DNA of 32,110 bases from Candidatus Peregrinibacteria bacterium (lineage in GTDB: Bacteria > Patescibacteriota > Gracilibacteria > UBA1369 > UM-FILTER-53-11), in the NCBI GenBank assembly GCA_016220145.1, contig JACRID010000053.1, forward strand, positions 1 through 32,110, written 5' to 3'. Every line of letters begins with the position of its first letter. The first letter of the stretch is position 1. Below are positions 24,463-30,737 of the stretch, piece by piece. A model generated the notes under the pieces. It was not told the origin of the DNA. It saw only the letters and a list, made by a program, of their open reading frames with translations, and ran no database searches. The position numbers were made by a program, and so were the translations under genes.

Positions 24463-24471
24463 TTTTTTGGC

Positions 24472-24515
24472 TTTCCTCTGGCCATTGCGGGCTTTCCCCG
24501 AGTGGCCAAAGGAAA
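24472..24515 (-). terminator. Strong hairpin immediately after rsmH
   Basis: TTTCCTCTGGCCA and TGGCCAAAGGAAA pair over 12 of 13 positions, with an inner CGGG/CCCG. It lies one base past the rsmH stop on the minus strand. There is no clear U-run on that strand, so it may be a 3'-end stabiliser or weak terminator that separates rsmH from the ftsL-like gene. Confidence 0.5.
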
Positions 24516-24516
24516 C

Positions 24517-25419
24517 TTATTTTGAGATTATTTTTTTCGCCGCGCGTAACTTTGCGCTTCTGCTTCTGCGGTTTTCCTCCATCTCTTTTTCGTCGGGTTC
24601 CAGCGGTTTTTTCGTGAGAATTTTCAGCACCTCTTCTTGCTTGCACCTCTTAAAAATATTTTTCACGATTCTGTCTTCCAGCGAATGATATGAGATGACC
24701 ACTATCTTTCCTCCCCTGGAAAGCACCTTAATCGCGCCTTCCAGCCCGGCGTGCACAACTGAAACCTCCCGATTCGTGGCTATCCGAAGAGCTTGAAATA
24801 TCCTAGTTGCCGGATGCCGCTTGAAATAGAAACCTTTTCGCGTCGCAATGCTGTCCGCGATAAAATTCGCAAGCTGCGACGTGGTTGTAAATCGCTTCCT
24901 CTTACGGTGCTCGACAATGCGCGTTGCAATCTTGTAAGAATTCCTTTCTTCTCCATAGATTCTAAATATTGAGAGTAAATCTTCGAGTGAATAAGTGTTT
25001 ATTATGTCTGCCGCGGTAACCGTTTGCCTGGTGTCGAACCTCATGTCCAGCGGACCTTCGCTTTGGAATGAAAATCCGCGGGTGCCTTCGTCCACATGCA
25101 TGGAAGAAAGCCCTAAATCGAAAAGAATCCCGTCAATCCGCCCCTCTTTTTGAAGTATTCTGCGCCCGAGCGTCTCCAAATTCTCAAAATTATCGCGTAT
25201 AAAATGAACATTTTTGTGGGTTTTAAGTTTTTCTTGGGCCAGCAACAGGTTTCTTTCATCCACCTCAATTCCGTATAAATTTCCTTTTCCAGCCAGCTTT
25301 TCAAGAATCATCTGGCTGTGGCCGCCGGCACCAAGAGTGCAATCGACGATTACGTTACCCGGTTGCGGATCGAGGAATTTCAGAACCTGATTGGTAAGGA
25401 CCGGAATGTGGTCAGCCAT
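24517..25419 (-). CDS. rsmH: 16S rRNA (cytosine-1402-N4)-methyltransferase RsmH
   Basis: A 300-residue SAM-dependent enzyme (old name MraW) that methylates N4 of C1402 in the ribosomal P site. The N-terminus HIPVLTNQVLKFLDPQPG leads to motif I DCTLGAGGHS (about 26-35). GILFDLGLSSMHVD, GFSFQSEGPLDMRFD, the insertion ending TRIFQALRIATNRE, and VVISYHSLEDRIVK near the C-terminus are all diagnostic. It is normally the second gene of the mra/dcw cluster; here the 320 bp upstream hold no mraZ. No Shine-Dalgarno is seen before the ATG. Confidence 0.97.
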   Translation of the reverse strand: MADHIPVLTNQVLKFLDPQPGNVIVDCTLGAGGHSQMILEKLAGKGNLYGIEVDERNLLLAQEKLKTHKNVHFIRDNFENLETLGRRILQKEGRIDGILFDLGLSSMHVDEGTRGFSFQSEGPLDMRFDTRQTVTAADIINTYSLEDLLSIFRIYGEERNSYKIATRIVEHRKRKRFTTTSQLANFIADSIATRKGFYFKRHPATRIFQALRIATNREVSVVHAGLEGAIKVLSRGGKIVVISYHSLEDRIVKNIFKRCKQEEVLKILTKKPLEPDEKEMEENRRSRSAKLRAAKKIISK

Positions 25420-25685
25420 TTAGTGAAGTGAATGTGTGTGCAAAAGTTGTGCACAAGAGGTGTATAACTTTTTTGATCACGTTGTGCCTGAAACATACTT
25501 TTAACAGATAATAGTGTCAAATCTTTTTCGTGCGATTCTCGCTGATAGTTCAATTTTTGTATTCATTTTTCGTCAAAAACATGCCGTTTTTGTTTTTCGT
25601 AAGCCAAAAATGCTGTTCTTCGTGATTCTGTTGCGATCTTGAGAATCTATTGGGTAATTTTTGTACTCGCTGCCAAACAAAAAGT
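25420..25685. other. AT-rich divergent intergenic region with diverged direct repeats
   Basis: No gene is visible. TTCGTGCGATTCT...AATTTTTGTATTC (about 25527-25564) recurs as TTCGTGATTCT...AATTTTTGTACTC (about 25619-25668), about 92-104 bp apart, suggesting an old duplication or paired binding sites. GTG-rich sequence near 25435-25465 lies just upstream of rsmH. MraZ-type operator repeats were looked for, but none is convincing. Confidence 0.4.
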
Positions 25686-25713
25686 TTGCCTTTTTCTGAA
25701 AATCTGTTATAGA
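25686..25713 (+). promoter_or_regulatory. Candidate sigma-70 promoter of the 25740 gene
   Basis: TTGCCT (25686-25691), a 16-nt spacer and TATAGA (25708-25713) lie 26 nt before the ATG at 25740. The spacing is near ideal and both hexamers match four or more consensus bases. Confidence 0.45.
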
Positions 25714-25739
25714 TATGGCTACTGCCAATTAATTTACAT

Positions 25740-26177
25740 ATGACAAATAGACTTCCGGCGTTATTACATTTGATACCGCCGCATATCGACAGAGAATTGC
25801 AGAGATTACGGCCCGATGATCGTTCTAATCTGGAACAGCGACTAAGGTTGTTGGAAAAAATATTGGAATGTATAGCCCAAATTGATGATTCGGATTTGGC
25901 TCATCAGCTGGCGGACAATTTGGTTAATGCCGTACAGGCTATAAAAGCCGAATTTACCGATGGATTATCGCGAAAGCAATCCCGTGCGTTGTTTGAATTT
26001 TTAAGAGATGGATATTATAAACATCCGGATAAAAAAACCGGGGCCGTGCTGTCCAGAATAGCGAGAGTAAGAACCGGCATAGGGAACATCAATCGCTACC
26101 GTGATCACACAGGACCTGAAGGAAAATCGTGCCCTGTCTTATTACTTGAGGAGGAGAAACGGAGACGTCAACAATAG
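25740..26177 (+). CDS. Hypothetical helical protein
   Basis: A 145-residue soluble protein of unknown family. Residues 1-100 are predicted by eye to be helical and amphipathic (ELQRLRPDDRSNLEQRLRLL, LLEKILECIAQIDDSDLA). GYYKHPDKKTGAVLSRIARV follows, and the tail is charged (LLLEEEKRRRQQ). It has a plausible promoter. The last 89 bp run antisense through the 3' end of tsaC, whose own C-terminus looks normal there. The tail of this protein is therefore probably a late extension into the neighbour, or the frame beyond about residue 115 is not conserved. No function can be assigned. Confidence 0.55.
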   Translation: MTNRLPALLHLIPPHIDRELQRLRPDDRSNLEQRLRLLEKILECIAQIDDSDLAHQLADNLVNAVQAIKAEFTDGLSRKQSRALFEFLRDGYYKHPDKKTGAVLSRIARVRTGIGNINRYRDHTGPEGKSCPVLLLEEEKRRRQQ

Positions 26178-26694
26178 TGGATGGCGGCGTTTTTTTGAGC
26201 CTGTCGGAATTCGGAATAAAATCCGGCTTCGGTTTTTGCCCGCGGAACTGTTTTTTGATTGCGGGAACCGAATAAGGCGACGGCAAACCCGAAATATTGG
26301 CGCTGGTGGTGGTGATCGGCGAACCGAGTTTTTTGACCAACTCGAGGGACAATTTGTGTCCGGGCACACGCATTCCGATGGTTTTTGACTTCGGATTCAA
26401 AAACTTCGGCAGAGTTTTTTTGCGCTTTACTATAATGGTTAGCGGACCCGGCCAATACTTTTTTGCCAGTTCAAGGGCAAGTTCATTAAAAACCCCGAAT
26501 TCTTGCGCCATTTTCAAATCCGCAACCAAAATGGAAACCGGTTTGTCGGCACCCATTTTTTTTATCTTATATAGACGACTAATGGCGCTTTTGTTAAAAA
26601 TATCGCAAGCAAAGCCGTAACAAGTTTCCGTTGCGTGAGCGATCACTTTCCCCTGTTTTAAAGCTATAAGTGCCTTTTTAACCATCATAGACAC
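26089..26694 (-). CDS. tsaC: L-threonylcarbamoyladenylate synthase (TsaC/Sua5/YrdC)
   Basis: A 201-residue enzyme that makes threonylcarbamoyl-AMP from threonine, bicarbonate and ATP for the t6A37 modification of ANN-decoding tRNAs. VIAHATETCYGFACD, IKKMGADKPVSILV, YWPGPLTIIVKRK, TIGMRVPGH, PITTTSANISG and PSTIVDVS...VIRQGTI are the full family set, in order. It is the short form without the Sua5 C-terminal domain. The ATG at 26694 may not be the real start: a minus-strand TATTAT at 26701-26696 would start RNA near 26689, favouring the ATGs at 26688 or 26685 as a leaderless start. It is divergent from gap. Confidence 0.94.
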   Translation of the reverse strand: MSMMVKKALIALKQGKVIAHATETCYGFACDIFNKSAISRLYKIKKMGADKPVSILVADLKMAQEFGVFNELALELAKKYWPGPLTIIVKRKKTLPKFLNPKSKTIGMRVPGHKLSLELVKKLGSPITTTSANISGLPSPYSVPAIKKQFRGQKPKPDFIPNSDRLKKTPPSTIVDVSVSPPQVIRQGTIFLQVLCDHGSD

Positions 26695-26739
26695 ATAATA
26701 CCATTTGCGGATTTCTCAAAATTGCCTTAATTTGGGGCC

Positions 26740-27747
26740 ATGAATAAACCACGCATTGCAATAAATGGCTTTGGCAGGATTGGCCGCATGATGCTTCGCT
26801 GCAACCTCGTGCGCGATCTTGTCGATATCGTAGCCATAAACGACCTTTCTCCATCCAACGTTGCGGCGCATTTGTTAAAACATGATTCCACATACGGAAG
26901 CATTAAAGATGACATAAAAGCGGAAGGAAATTCCCTGATAATAAATGACAAAAAGATTCAGTTGTTTGCAACGCGCGAACCTTTGGAATTGCCATGGGGG
27001 GACACCGGTATTGACGTTGTACTTGAGGCAACGGGTGTTTTTACAGATCGCGAGGGCGCAGGCAAACATATAAAAGCCGGTGCGAGAAGAGTGATAGTTA
27101 CGGCTCCGGCGAAAAATCCGGATGCGACTTTTGTGCGCGGCGTAAATTGCGGAAGTTTTGACCCGAAAAAGCATTTTATAGTTTCAAATGCGTCTTGTAC
27201 GACGAACTGTTTGGCGCCCATGGCAAAGGTTTTGGATGAGACCTTTGAAATTCAGCGGGGCTTTATGACAACCGTGCATGCCTATACGAGTGACCAAAAT
27301 CTTTTGGATAACGCCCACAAGGACTTGAGAAGAGCCAGGGCGGCGGGACTTTCATTGATCCCGACGAGCACGGGCGCGGCAAAAGCCATCGGCGAAGTGC
27401 TTCCGCATCTTGCGGGAAAATTAAATGGCGTGGCGGTTCGGGCGCCGACGCCAACCGTTTCATTGGTGGATTTGACGTGCGATATGGGAAAAGCGCCTAA
27501 GGATGCGGCTGAGGTTAACAACACGTTGAGAAAGGCCGCCTCGGCAGGTTCACTGAAGGGAATTTTGCATGTTGAAGACGAGCCCCTGGTTTCCGTCGAT
27601 TTCAAGCACAATGAATATTCCAGCATCGTCGATAGCGCCCTGACCATGGTTATTGGCAATATGGTGAAAACATTTGCCTGGTATGACAATGAGTGGGGTT
27701 ATTCAATGAGGACGATTGAGTTGGCGGCTATGATTGGCGCGGCTTAA
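26740..27747 (+). CDS. gap: Glyceraldehyde-3-phosphate dehydrogenase, type I
   Basis: A 335-residue NAD(P)-dependent enzyme of glycolysis and gluconeogenesis. The dinucleotide fold begins INGFGRIGRMMLR (9-21). The catalytic cysteine lies in SNASCTTNCLAP (about residue 152), with TVHAYTSDQNLLD and the phosphate-binding STGAAKAIGEVLP following. AVRAPTPTVSLVDL and the C-terminal WYDNEWGYS are also standard. The length is typical. It lies divergent to tsaC (45-bp gap) and 31 nt upstream of hrcA, an arrangement that could put glycolysis and heat-shock control in one transcript. Together with fba and fbp it completes a gluconeogenic set in this window. Confidence 0.97.
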   Translation: MNKPRIAINGFGRIGRMMLRCNLVRDLVDIVAINDLSPSNVAAHLLKHDSTYGSIKDDIKAEGNSLIINDKKIQLFATREPLELPWGDTGIDVVLEATGVFTDREGAGKHIKAGARRVIVTAPAKNPDATFVRGVNCGSFDPKKHFIVSNASCTTNCLAPMAKVLDETFEIQRGFMTTVHAYTSDQNLLDNAHKDLRRARAAGLSLIPTSTGAAKAIGEVLPHLAGKLNGVAVRAPTPTVSLVDLTCDMGKAPKDAAEVNNTLRKAASAGSLKGILHVEDEPLVSVDFKHNEYSSIVDSALTMVIGNMVKTFAWYDNEWGYSMRTIELAAMIGAA

Positions 27748-27778
27748 GCTGCGCTCCGCCTAATAATCCCGAAATTTT

Positions 27779-28546
27779 ATGGACCGACGACTCGCGATTT
27801 TGAACGCAATTATCAAGGAATTTATTGAAACGGCCGAGCCGGTTGGTTCGCAAACGATAATGATGAGTTATCATTTTTCGGTTTCGCCGGCGACGATTCG
27901 AAACGACATGTCGTCGCTGGAACATGAGGGGCTGATTTTTCAGCCTCACACTTCGTCCGGACGCGTTCCGACGGACACAGGTTACAGGCTTTATGTGGAT
28001 GAATTGGCTGACTATGAAATCGCCGAGAAACAGGCCGAAAAGGCTTTACAGAAGGCAATAGTCAGTTATGAAATTCAGAAGGCGCGCGAGAAAATGTATG
28101 ACGGCGTGAGGATTTTGGCGCAGGCGACGGGGAACGTCAGTTTTGCGACTTTGCCGGACAACCGCCGAACTTTTTATATCGGCGTTTCGAATGTTTTGAA
28201 GGAGCCGGAATTTTCACGCGATCCCATGCGCGCGTCGCAGGTGATTGAGGTTTTGGAGGACACCGACAATTTTGTTAATACCTTGCGCCATCTTGAAATC
28301 GGCGAAAACGACGTGAAAATTTACATCGGCAAGGAGAATATTTTGCCAAAAATTCAATCTTGCGCGATGGTGGTTGCCAAGTATCATATTGCCGTAATGG
28401 ATGCGCCTTCCGTGCGCAGTAATCCAGTAGCCGAGCCCCGGCTCGGCCTGTTTGAAGGATATATTGGGCTGCTTGGGCCGACTCGAATGAAGTATCCTTT
28501 CAATCACGCGGTGGTGAAAAAAATAAAGGAAATAATTGAAAGTTGA
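27779..28546 (+). CDS. hrcA: Heat-inducible transcription repressor HrcA
   Basis: A 255-residue repressor that in other bacteria binds CIRCE palindromes ahead of chaperone operons. The winged-helix domain (1-75) is well conserved: ETAEPVGSQTI, VSPATIRNDMSSLEHEGLI, HTSSGRVPTDTGYRLYVDEL. The C-terminus YIGLLGPTRMKYPFNHAV matches the end of full-length HrcA. The protein is about 85 residues shorter than usual, so the loss is internal, mostly in the GAF-like/dimerisation part rather than by truncation. No CIRCE (TTAGCACTC-N9-GAGTGCTAA) is visible anywhere in the window. A TA module now lies between it and grpE. Confidence 0.95.
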   Translation: MDRRLAILNAIIKEFIETAEPVGSQTIMMSYHFSVSPATIRNDMSSLEHEGLIFQPHTSSGRVPTDTGYRLYVDELADYEIAEKQAEKALQKAIVSYEIQKAREKMYDGVRILAQATGNVSFATLPDNRRTFYIGVSNVLKEPEFSRDPMRASQVIEVLEDTDNFVNTLRHLEIGENDVKIYIGKENILPKIQSCAMVVAKYHIAVMDAPSVRSNPVAEPRLGLFEGYIGLLGPTRMKYPFNHAVVKKIKEIIES

Positions 28547-28547
28547 A

Positions 28548-28587
28548 TTGACATCCGTATACGGTTCTGCTATTCTGTATACAGAAT
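28548..28587 (+). promoter_or_regulatory. Promoter with twin GTATAC operators for the toxin-antitoxin module
   Basis: TTGACA (28548-28553), a 17-nt spacer and TATTCT (28571-28576) form a near-consensus promoter starting one base after the hrcA stop. Two palindromes share a GTATAC core: CCGTATACGG (28555-28564) in the spacer and ATTCTGTATACAGAAT (28572-28587) covering the -10 and running into the ATG. Their centres are exactly 20 bp apart, two helical turns, as expected for cooperative binding of ribbon-helix-helix dimers. The predicted transcription start (about 28583) leaves essentially no leader. Confidence 0.8.
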
Positions 28588-28882
28588 GACAAAGATAATA
28601 ACAACTCGCGTTGACACGAACACAGCTGCGCGCCTTGAACAAGCCATAACCAACGCGCACACGGACAAGGCCACTTTTATTCGCGTACTCATAACAAGGG
28701 GGCTTAACGAGGTTGAGACTGAAGACTCCTTGAAACGCTATAAAAATGGAGAAATCTCTCTCGGTAAGATGTCGGAGCTTTTAAATATGACAAAATGGGA
28801 TGCGCTGGACATGTTAAGGTCAAGAAAAATAGCGTTCCAATTAAGCGAAGAAGATATTCGGGAAGACCTCGAGGCCCTATAA
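28586..28882 (+). CDS. Antitoxin: ribbon-helix-helix plus UPF0175-like tail
   Basis: A 98-residue protein. Residues 1-45 (TKIITTRVDTNTAARLEQAI, ATFIRVLITRGL) fit a ribbon-helix-helix DNA-binding fold, whose beta strand starts right at the ATG, supporting this start. Residues about 48-85 (SLKRYKNGEISLGKMSELLN, WDALDMLRSRKI) resemble the UPF0175 family found with DUF3368 PIN proteins. It would bind the twin GTATAC operators that overlap its own promoter and neutralise the PIN protein encoded 4 nt downstream. The role is inferred from fold, neighbour and operator; no close homolog could be checked. Confidence 0.82.
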   Translation: MTKIITTRVDTNTAARLEQAITNAHTDKATFIRVLITRGLNEVETEDSLKRYKNGEISLGKMSELLNMTKWDALDMLRSRKIAFQLSEEDIREDLEAL

Positions 28883-28886
28883 ACCT

Positions 28887-29360
28887 ATGAAATTCGCAGC
28901 TAACAGTTCGGTGCTCATTTTTCTGGCGAAACTGGATGTTTTACACCTTCTGGAGGGGTTTGAATTATTTATTCCCGATGCGGTAAAAAACGAACTTTTG
29001 GCAAAGGAATCCGTGGAAAAAGACCGTCTGGAAAAATTCCTCAAGCAAAAAACCATAAAAATCATTAAAATCAAGAAATTACGGCAATTTAGCGCCATTC
29101 TCGGGAAAGGCGAAATGGCGGTTTTGAACATTGCGGTTGAAAAGAAAATATCCGACGTGTTGCTTGATGACCGCAGGGCCAGATCTCTTGCAAAACTTCA
29201 TGGACTTACGCCAAGAGGAACAATTTGGGTTATTCTTAATGCTTTTAAAAACGGCGTGATTGACAAAAAAGAGACAAAAAGCTTAATTTATAACTTGCCA
29301 TCAAAAGGATTTAGGATTGATGAGGTATTATTTATGGAAATTCTAAAAAAGATTGATTAA
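28887..29360 (+). CDS. PIN-domain toxin, DUF3368 family
   Basis: A 157-residue probable ribonuclease toxin. The N-terminus FAANSSVLIFLAKLDVLHLL and FIPDAVKNELL match the DUF3368 PIN pattern, with acidic residues in KNELL, GKGEMAVL and LLDDRRAR. The first catalytic aspartate of classical PIN domains is Asn here (AANSS), as is frequent in DUF3368 proteins, so activity is likely but not certain. TPRGTIWVILNAFKNGVID is a typical C-terminal part. The gene lies 4 nt after the antitoxin gene and 2 nt before grpE, so the TA mRNA probably continues into the chaperone gene. Confidence 0.88.
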   Translation: MKFAANSSVLIFLAKLDVLHLLEGFELFIPDAVKNELLAKESVEKDRLEKFLKQKTIKIIKIKKLRQFSAILGKGEMAVLNIAVEKKISDVLLDDRRARSLAKLHGLTPRGTIWVILNAFKNGVIDKKETKSLIYNLPSKGFRIDEVLFMEILKKID

Positions 29361-29362
29361 AT

Positions 29363-29896
29363 ATGACCAAAGACAACAAAAATTCGAAGTCCGATGTTGC
29401 GGCGCCTCAAGTTGACGAGGCAGCAAAGCTAAAAGAGGAGCTGGCAGCTAAAGATAAGCAAATTGCGGATTTGACCGACACCGCAAAGCGCGCTTTGGCG
29501 GATTTGCAGAATTTTCGCCGGCAAGCGGAAAAAGACCGTGCACATTTTGTGGCTTTTGCAAACGCCGGATTGGTTCTGGAACTTTTGCCGATTTTGGATA
29601 ATTTTGCACGCGCGTTCGCTCGGGTACCGGAGGAAGTTCAAAAAACAAACTGGTTTAAGGGAGCGCTTCAAATCGAGCAGCAGCTCGTTGGAATCATGAA
29701 AAAACAGGGTGTTACCGAGATGCCGTCTTCTGTCGGCAAGAAGCTGGATGTGAATTTACATGAAGCGATCACGGTTGGCCCGGGCGAAGCGGACGTTGTA
29801 ATTGAGGAATTTGAAAAAGGTTATCTGATTGGCGATAAGGTGATTCGACCGGCGAAGGTGAGGGTTGGTGATGGGAACACCTCTACTCCTGCTTAG
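29363..29896 (+). CDS. grpE: Nucleotide exchange factor GrpE
   Basis: A 177-residue co-chaperone that releases ADP from DnaK. An N-terminal charged coiled coil (about 15-60, AAKLKEELAAKDKQIADL) leads to the family core: LADLQNFRRQAEKDR, LPILDNFARAF, GALQIEQQLVGIMKKQGVTE, then DVNLHEAITV and GYLIGDKVIRPAKVRVG. It begins 2 nt after the PIN toxin gene without a Shine-Dalgarno and lacks its own visible promoter, so it must be expressed from the hrcA or TA promoter. dnaK and dnaJ, usual followers, are absent; the next genes are convergent and overlap its end by 14 nt. Confidence 0.96.
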   Translation: MTKDNKNSKSDVAAPQVDEAAKLKEELAAKDKQIADLTDTAKRALADLQNFRRQAEKDRAHFVAFANAGLVLELLPILDNFARAFARVPEEVQKTNWFKGALQIEQQLVGIMKKQGVTEMPSSVGKKLDVNLHEAITVGPGEADVVIEEFEKGYLIGDKVIRPAKVRVGDGNTSTPA

Positions 29897-30142
29897 GCGT
29901 CTTTCCTTCTACCTGATCAAGTATAGCCAAAAGTTTTTTTCTCATTACGTCAGCTTCACCATTGTGCCCGTCTGCATTGCGTAATTTTGCCGTAGCTACA
30001 GCGGCTCTCCTTTCCTCGGGGGTGGCTCTGCCCTGAAACCGGCTAAGCGCTCTGGCAGCATGAGAATCAAATCCGAGATGATTCTCTTCGTCTATTCTGC
30101 GGTTTTCTTGTGGTATATGACCCCTTGATAATTTTTTTTTTT
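29883..30142 (-). pseudogene. C-terminal continuation of the NTase partner, out of frame after an A11 tract
   Basis: On the minus strand, shifting by one base at the A11 run (30142-30132) joins LEFAKTKKK to LSRGHIPQENRRIDEEN and on to HLGFDSHAARALSRFQGRAT and a charged end (GKTPKQE). This half has balanced, protein-like composition, whereas its own upstream frame (MTENICADANKAPPRPN) looks like antisense noise. A run of 10 rather than 11 A would restore one protein of about 122 residues. Causes could be a sequencing error, a true mutation or transcriptional slippage. Its end overlaps grpE by 14 nt on the other strand. Confidence 0.5.
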
Positions 30143-30252
30143 GTTTTGGCAAATTCCAGAGCCGCCGCCAACCAATCCAATTTGGCCTCGGGGGAGCTTT
30201 GTTTGCATCGGCGCAGATATTCTCTGTCAAATTGAGGGGACTTGGATTTCAC
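30067..30252 (-). CDS. Small partner protein of the nucleotidyltransferase (61-residue frame)
   Basis: The ATG at 30252 overlaps the stop of the nucleotidyltransferase gene by 4 nt (ATGA), marking it as the next cistron. The peptide contains FDREYLRRCKQSSPEAKLDW followed by LAAALEFAK. This is a short helical module of the 'S/P-x-E-+-L-x-W-L-x-x-A-x-E-F' style that often accompanies MNT-type nucleotidyltransferases. It runs through an A11 tract into a basic tail (KKKIIKGSYTTRK...) and stops at 30067. Either this 61-residue form is complete, or the gene is frameshifted at the A-tract and continues in the next frame (see 29883-30142). A toxin-antitoxin role is likely but inferred. Confidence 0.55.
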   Translation of the reverse strand: MKSKSPQFDREYLRRCKQSSPEAKLDWLAAALEFAKTKKKIIKGSYTTRKPQNRRRESSRI

Positions 30253-30737
30253 AGCGACTTCAATTCTAACAAGGCTTGCAGATCAAGTAAATCTTTATCG
30301 CGTCCCGCCTTTCTCTTCATAGCCATCAAATCGCCCAAAGCAATCACCGGCAAACGTATTCCCCACGCTTCAATAACGGTCTTTTTCGCATAAAACTTTT
30401 TAAAATTCAGCGAATATCCAGCCAAAATATCAATATCCAACTGCGGTTTCTTGGCCGAAATAAAAGTGTATGCCAGCATCCCCTTTTCCGTAAGCAATTT
30501 CTTAACATTCTTTTTATCCTTCAGGTCATGCAATTGAATGGGCAAACGTTCCGTATACCCCAATCGTTTCATCACTTTTTCCATTTTCAACAGATTCGCC
30601 AAATCAAGAGTAAGCAAAATATCCATATCTCCGGTAAAACGACTGTAGCCGTACAAATTCACGGCAACGCCGCCAACAACCAAATATTCAACTCCAGACT
30701 TTTGCAGTTCAAGAAAAACCTTTTTATATGGATTCAT
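30249..30737 (-). CDS. MNT-type nucleotidyltransferase (DNA polymerase beta fold, AbiEii/DUF6036-like)
   Basis: The ORF track begins at 30941, but that extension is antisense to the MFS gene. The ATG at 30737, overlapping the MFS stop by 4 nt, is the right start and gives 162 residues. GVEYLVVGGVAVNLYGY followed by FTGDMDILL (Asp37 and Asp39) is the GG...DxD signature of minimal nucleotidyltransferases, and QLDIDIL supplies the third acid. LGDLMAMKRKAGRDKDLLDL is the typical end of the AbiEii/DUF6036 group. Members pair with a small partner, some acting as toxin-antitoxin systems that modify RNA or protein by nucleotidylation. Here the partner is the overlapping downstream gene. Confidence 0.87.
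   Translation of the reverse strand: MNPYKKVFLELQKSGVEYLVVGGVAVNLYGYSRFTGDMDILLTLDLANLLKMEKVMKRLGYTERLPIQLHDLKDKKNVKKLLTEKGMLAYTFISAKKPQLDIDILAGYSLNFKKFYAKKTVIEAWGIRLPVIALGDLMAMKRKAGRDKDLLDLQALLELKSL

Noticed and set aside
24381-24688. Plus-strand ORFs of 73-78 residues between rsmH and ftsL
   Set aside because: They run through inverted-repeat elements and rsmH antisense sequence; composition is not protein-like.
25420-25739. mraZ gene or MraZ operator repeats upstream of rsmH
   Set aside because: All frames are broken and no regular TGGG-type triplet repeat with constant spacing could be found.
27748-28585. CIRCE element for HrcA
   Set aside because: No TTAGCACTC-N9-GAGTGCTAA or close variant near hrcA or grpE; the palindromes found have a different GTATAC core.
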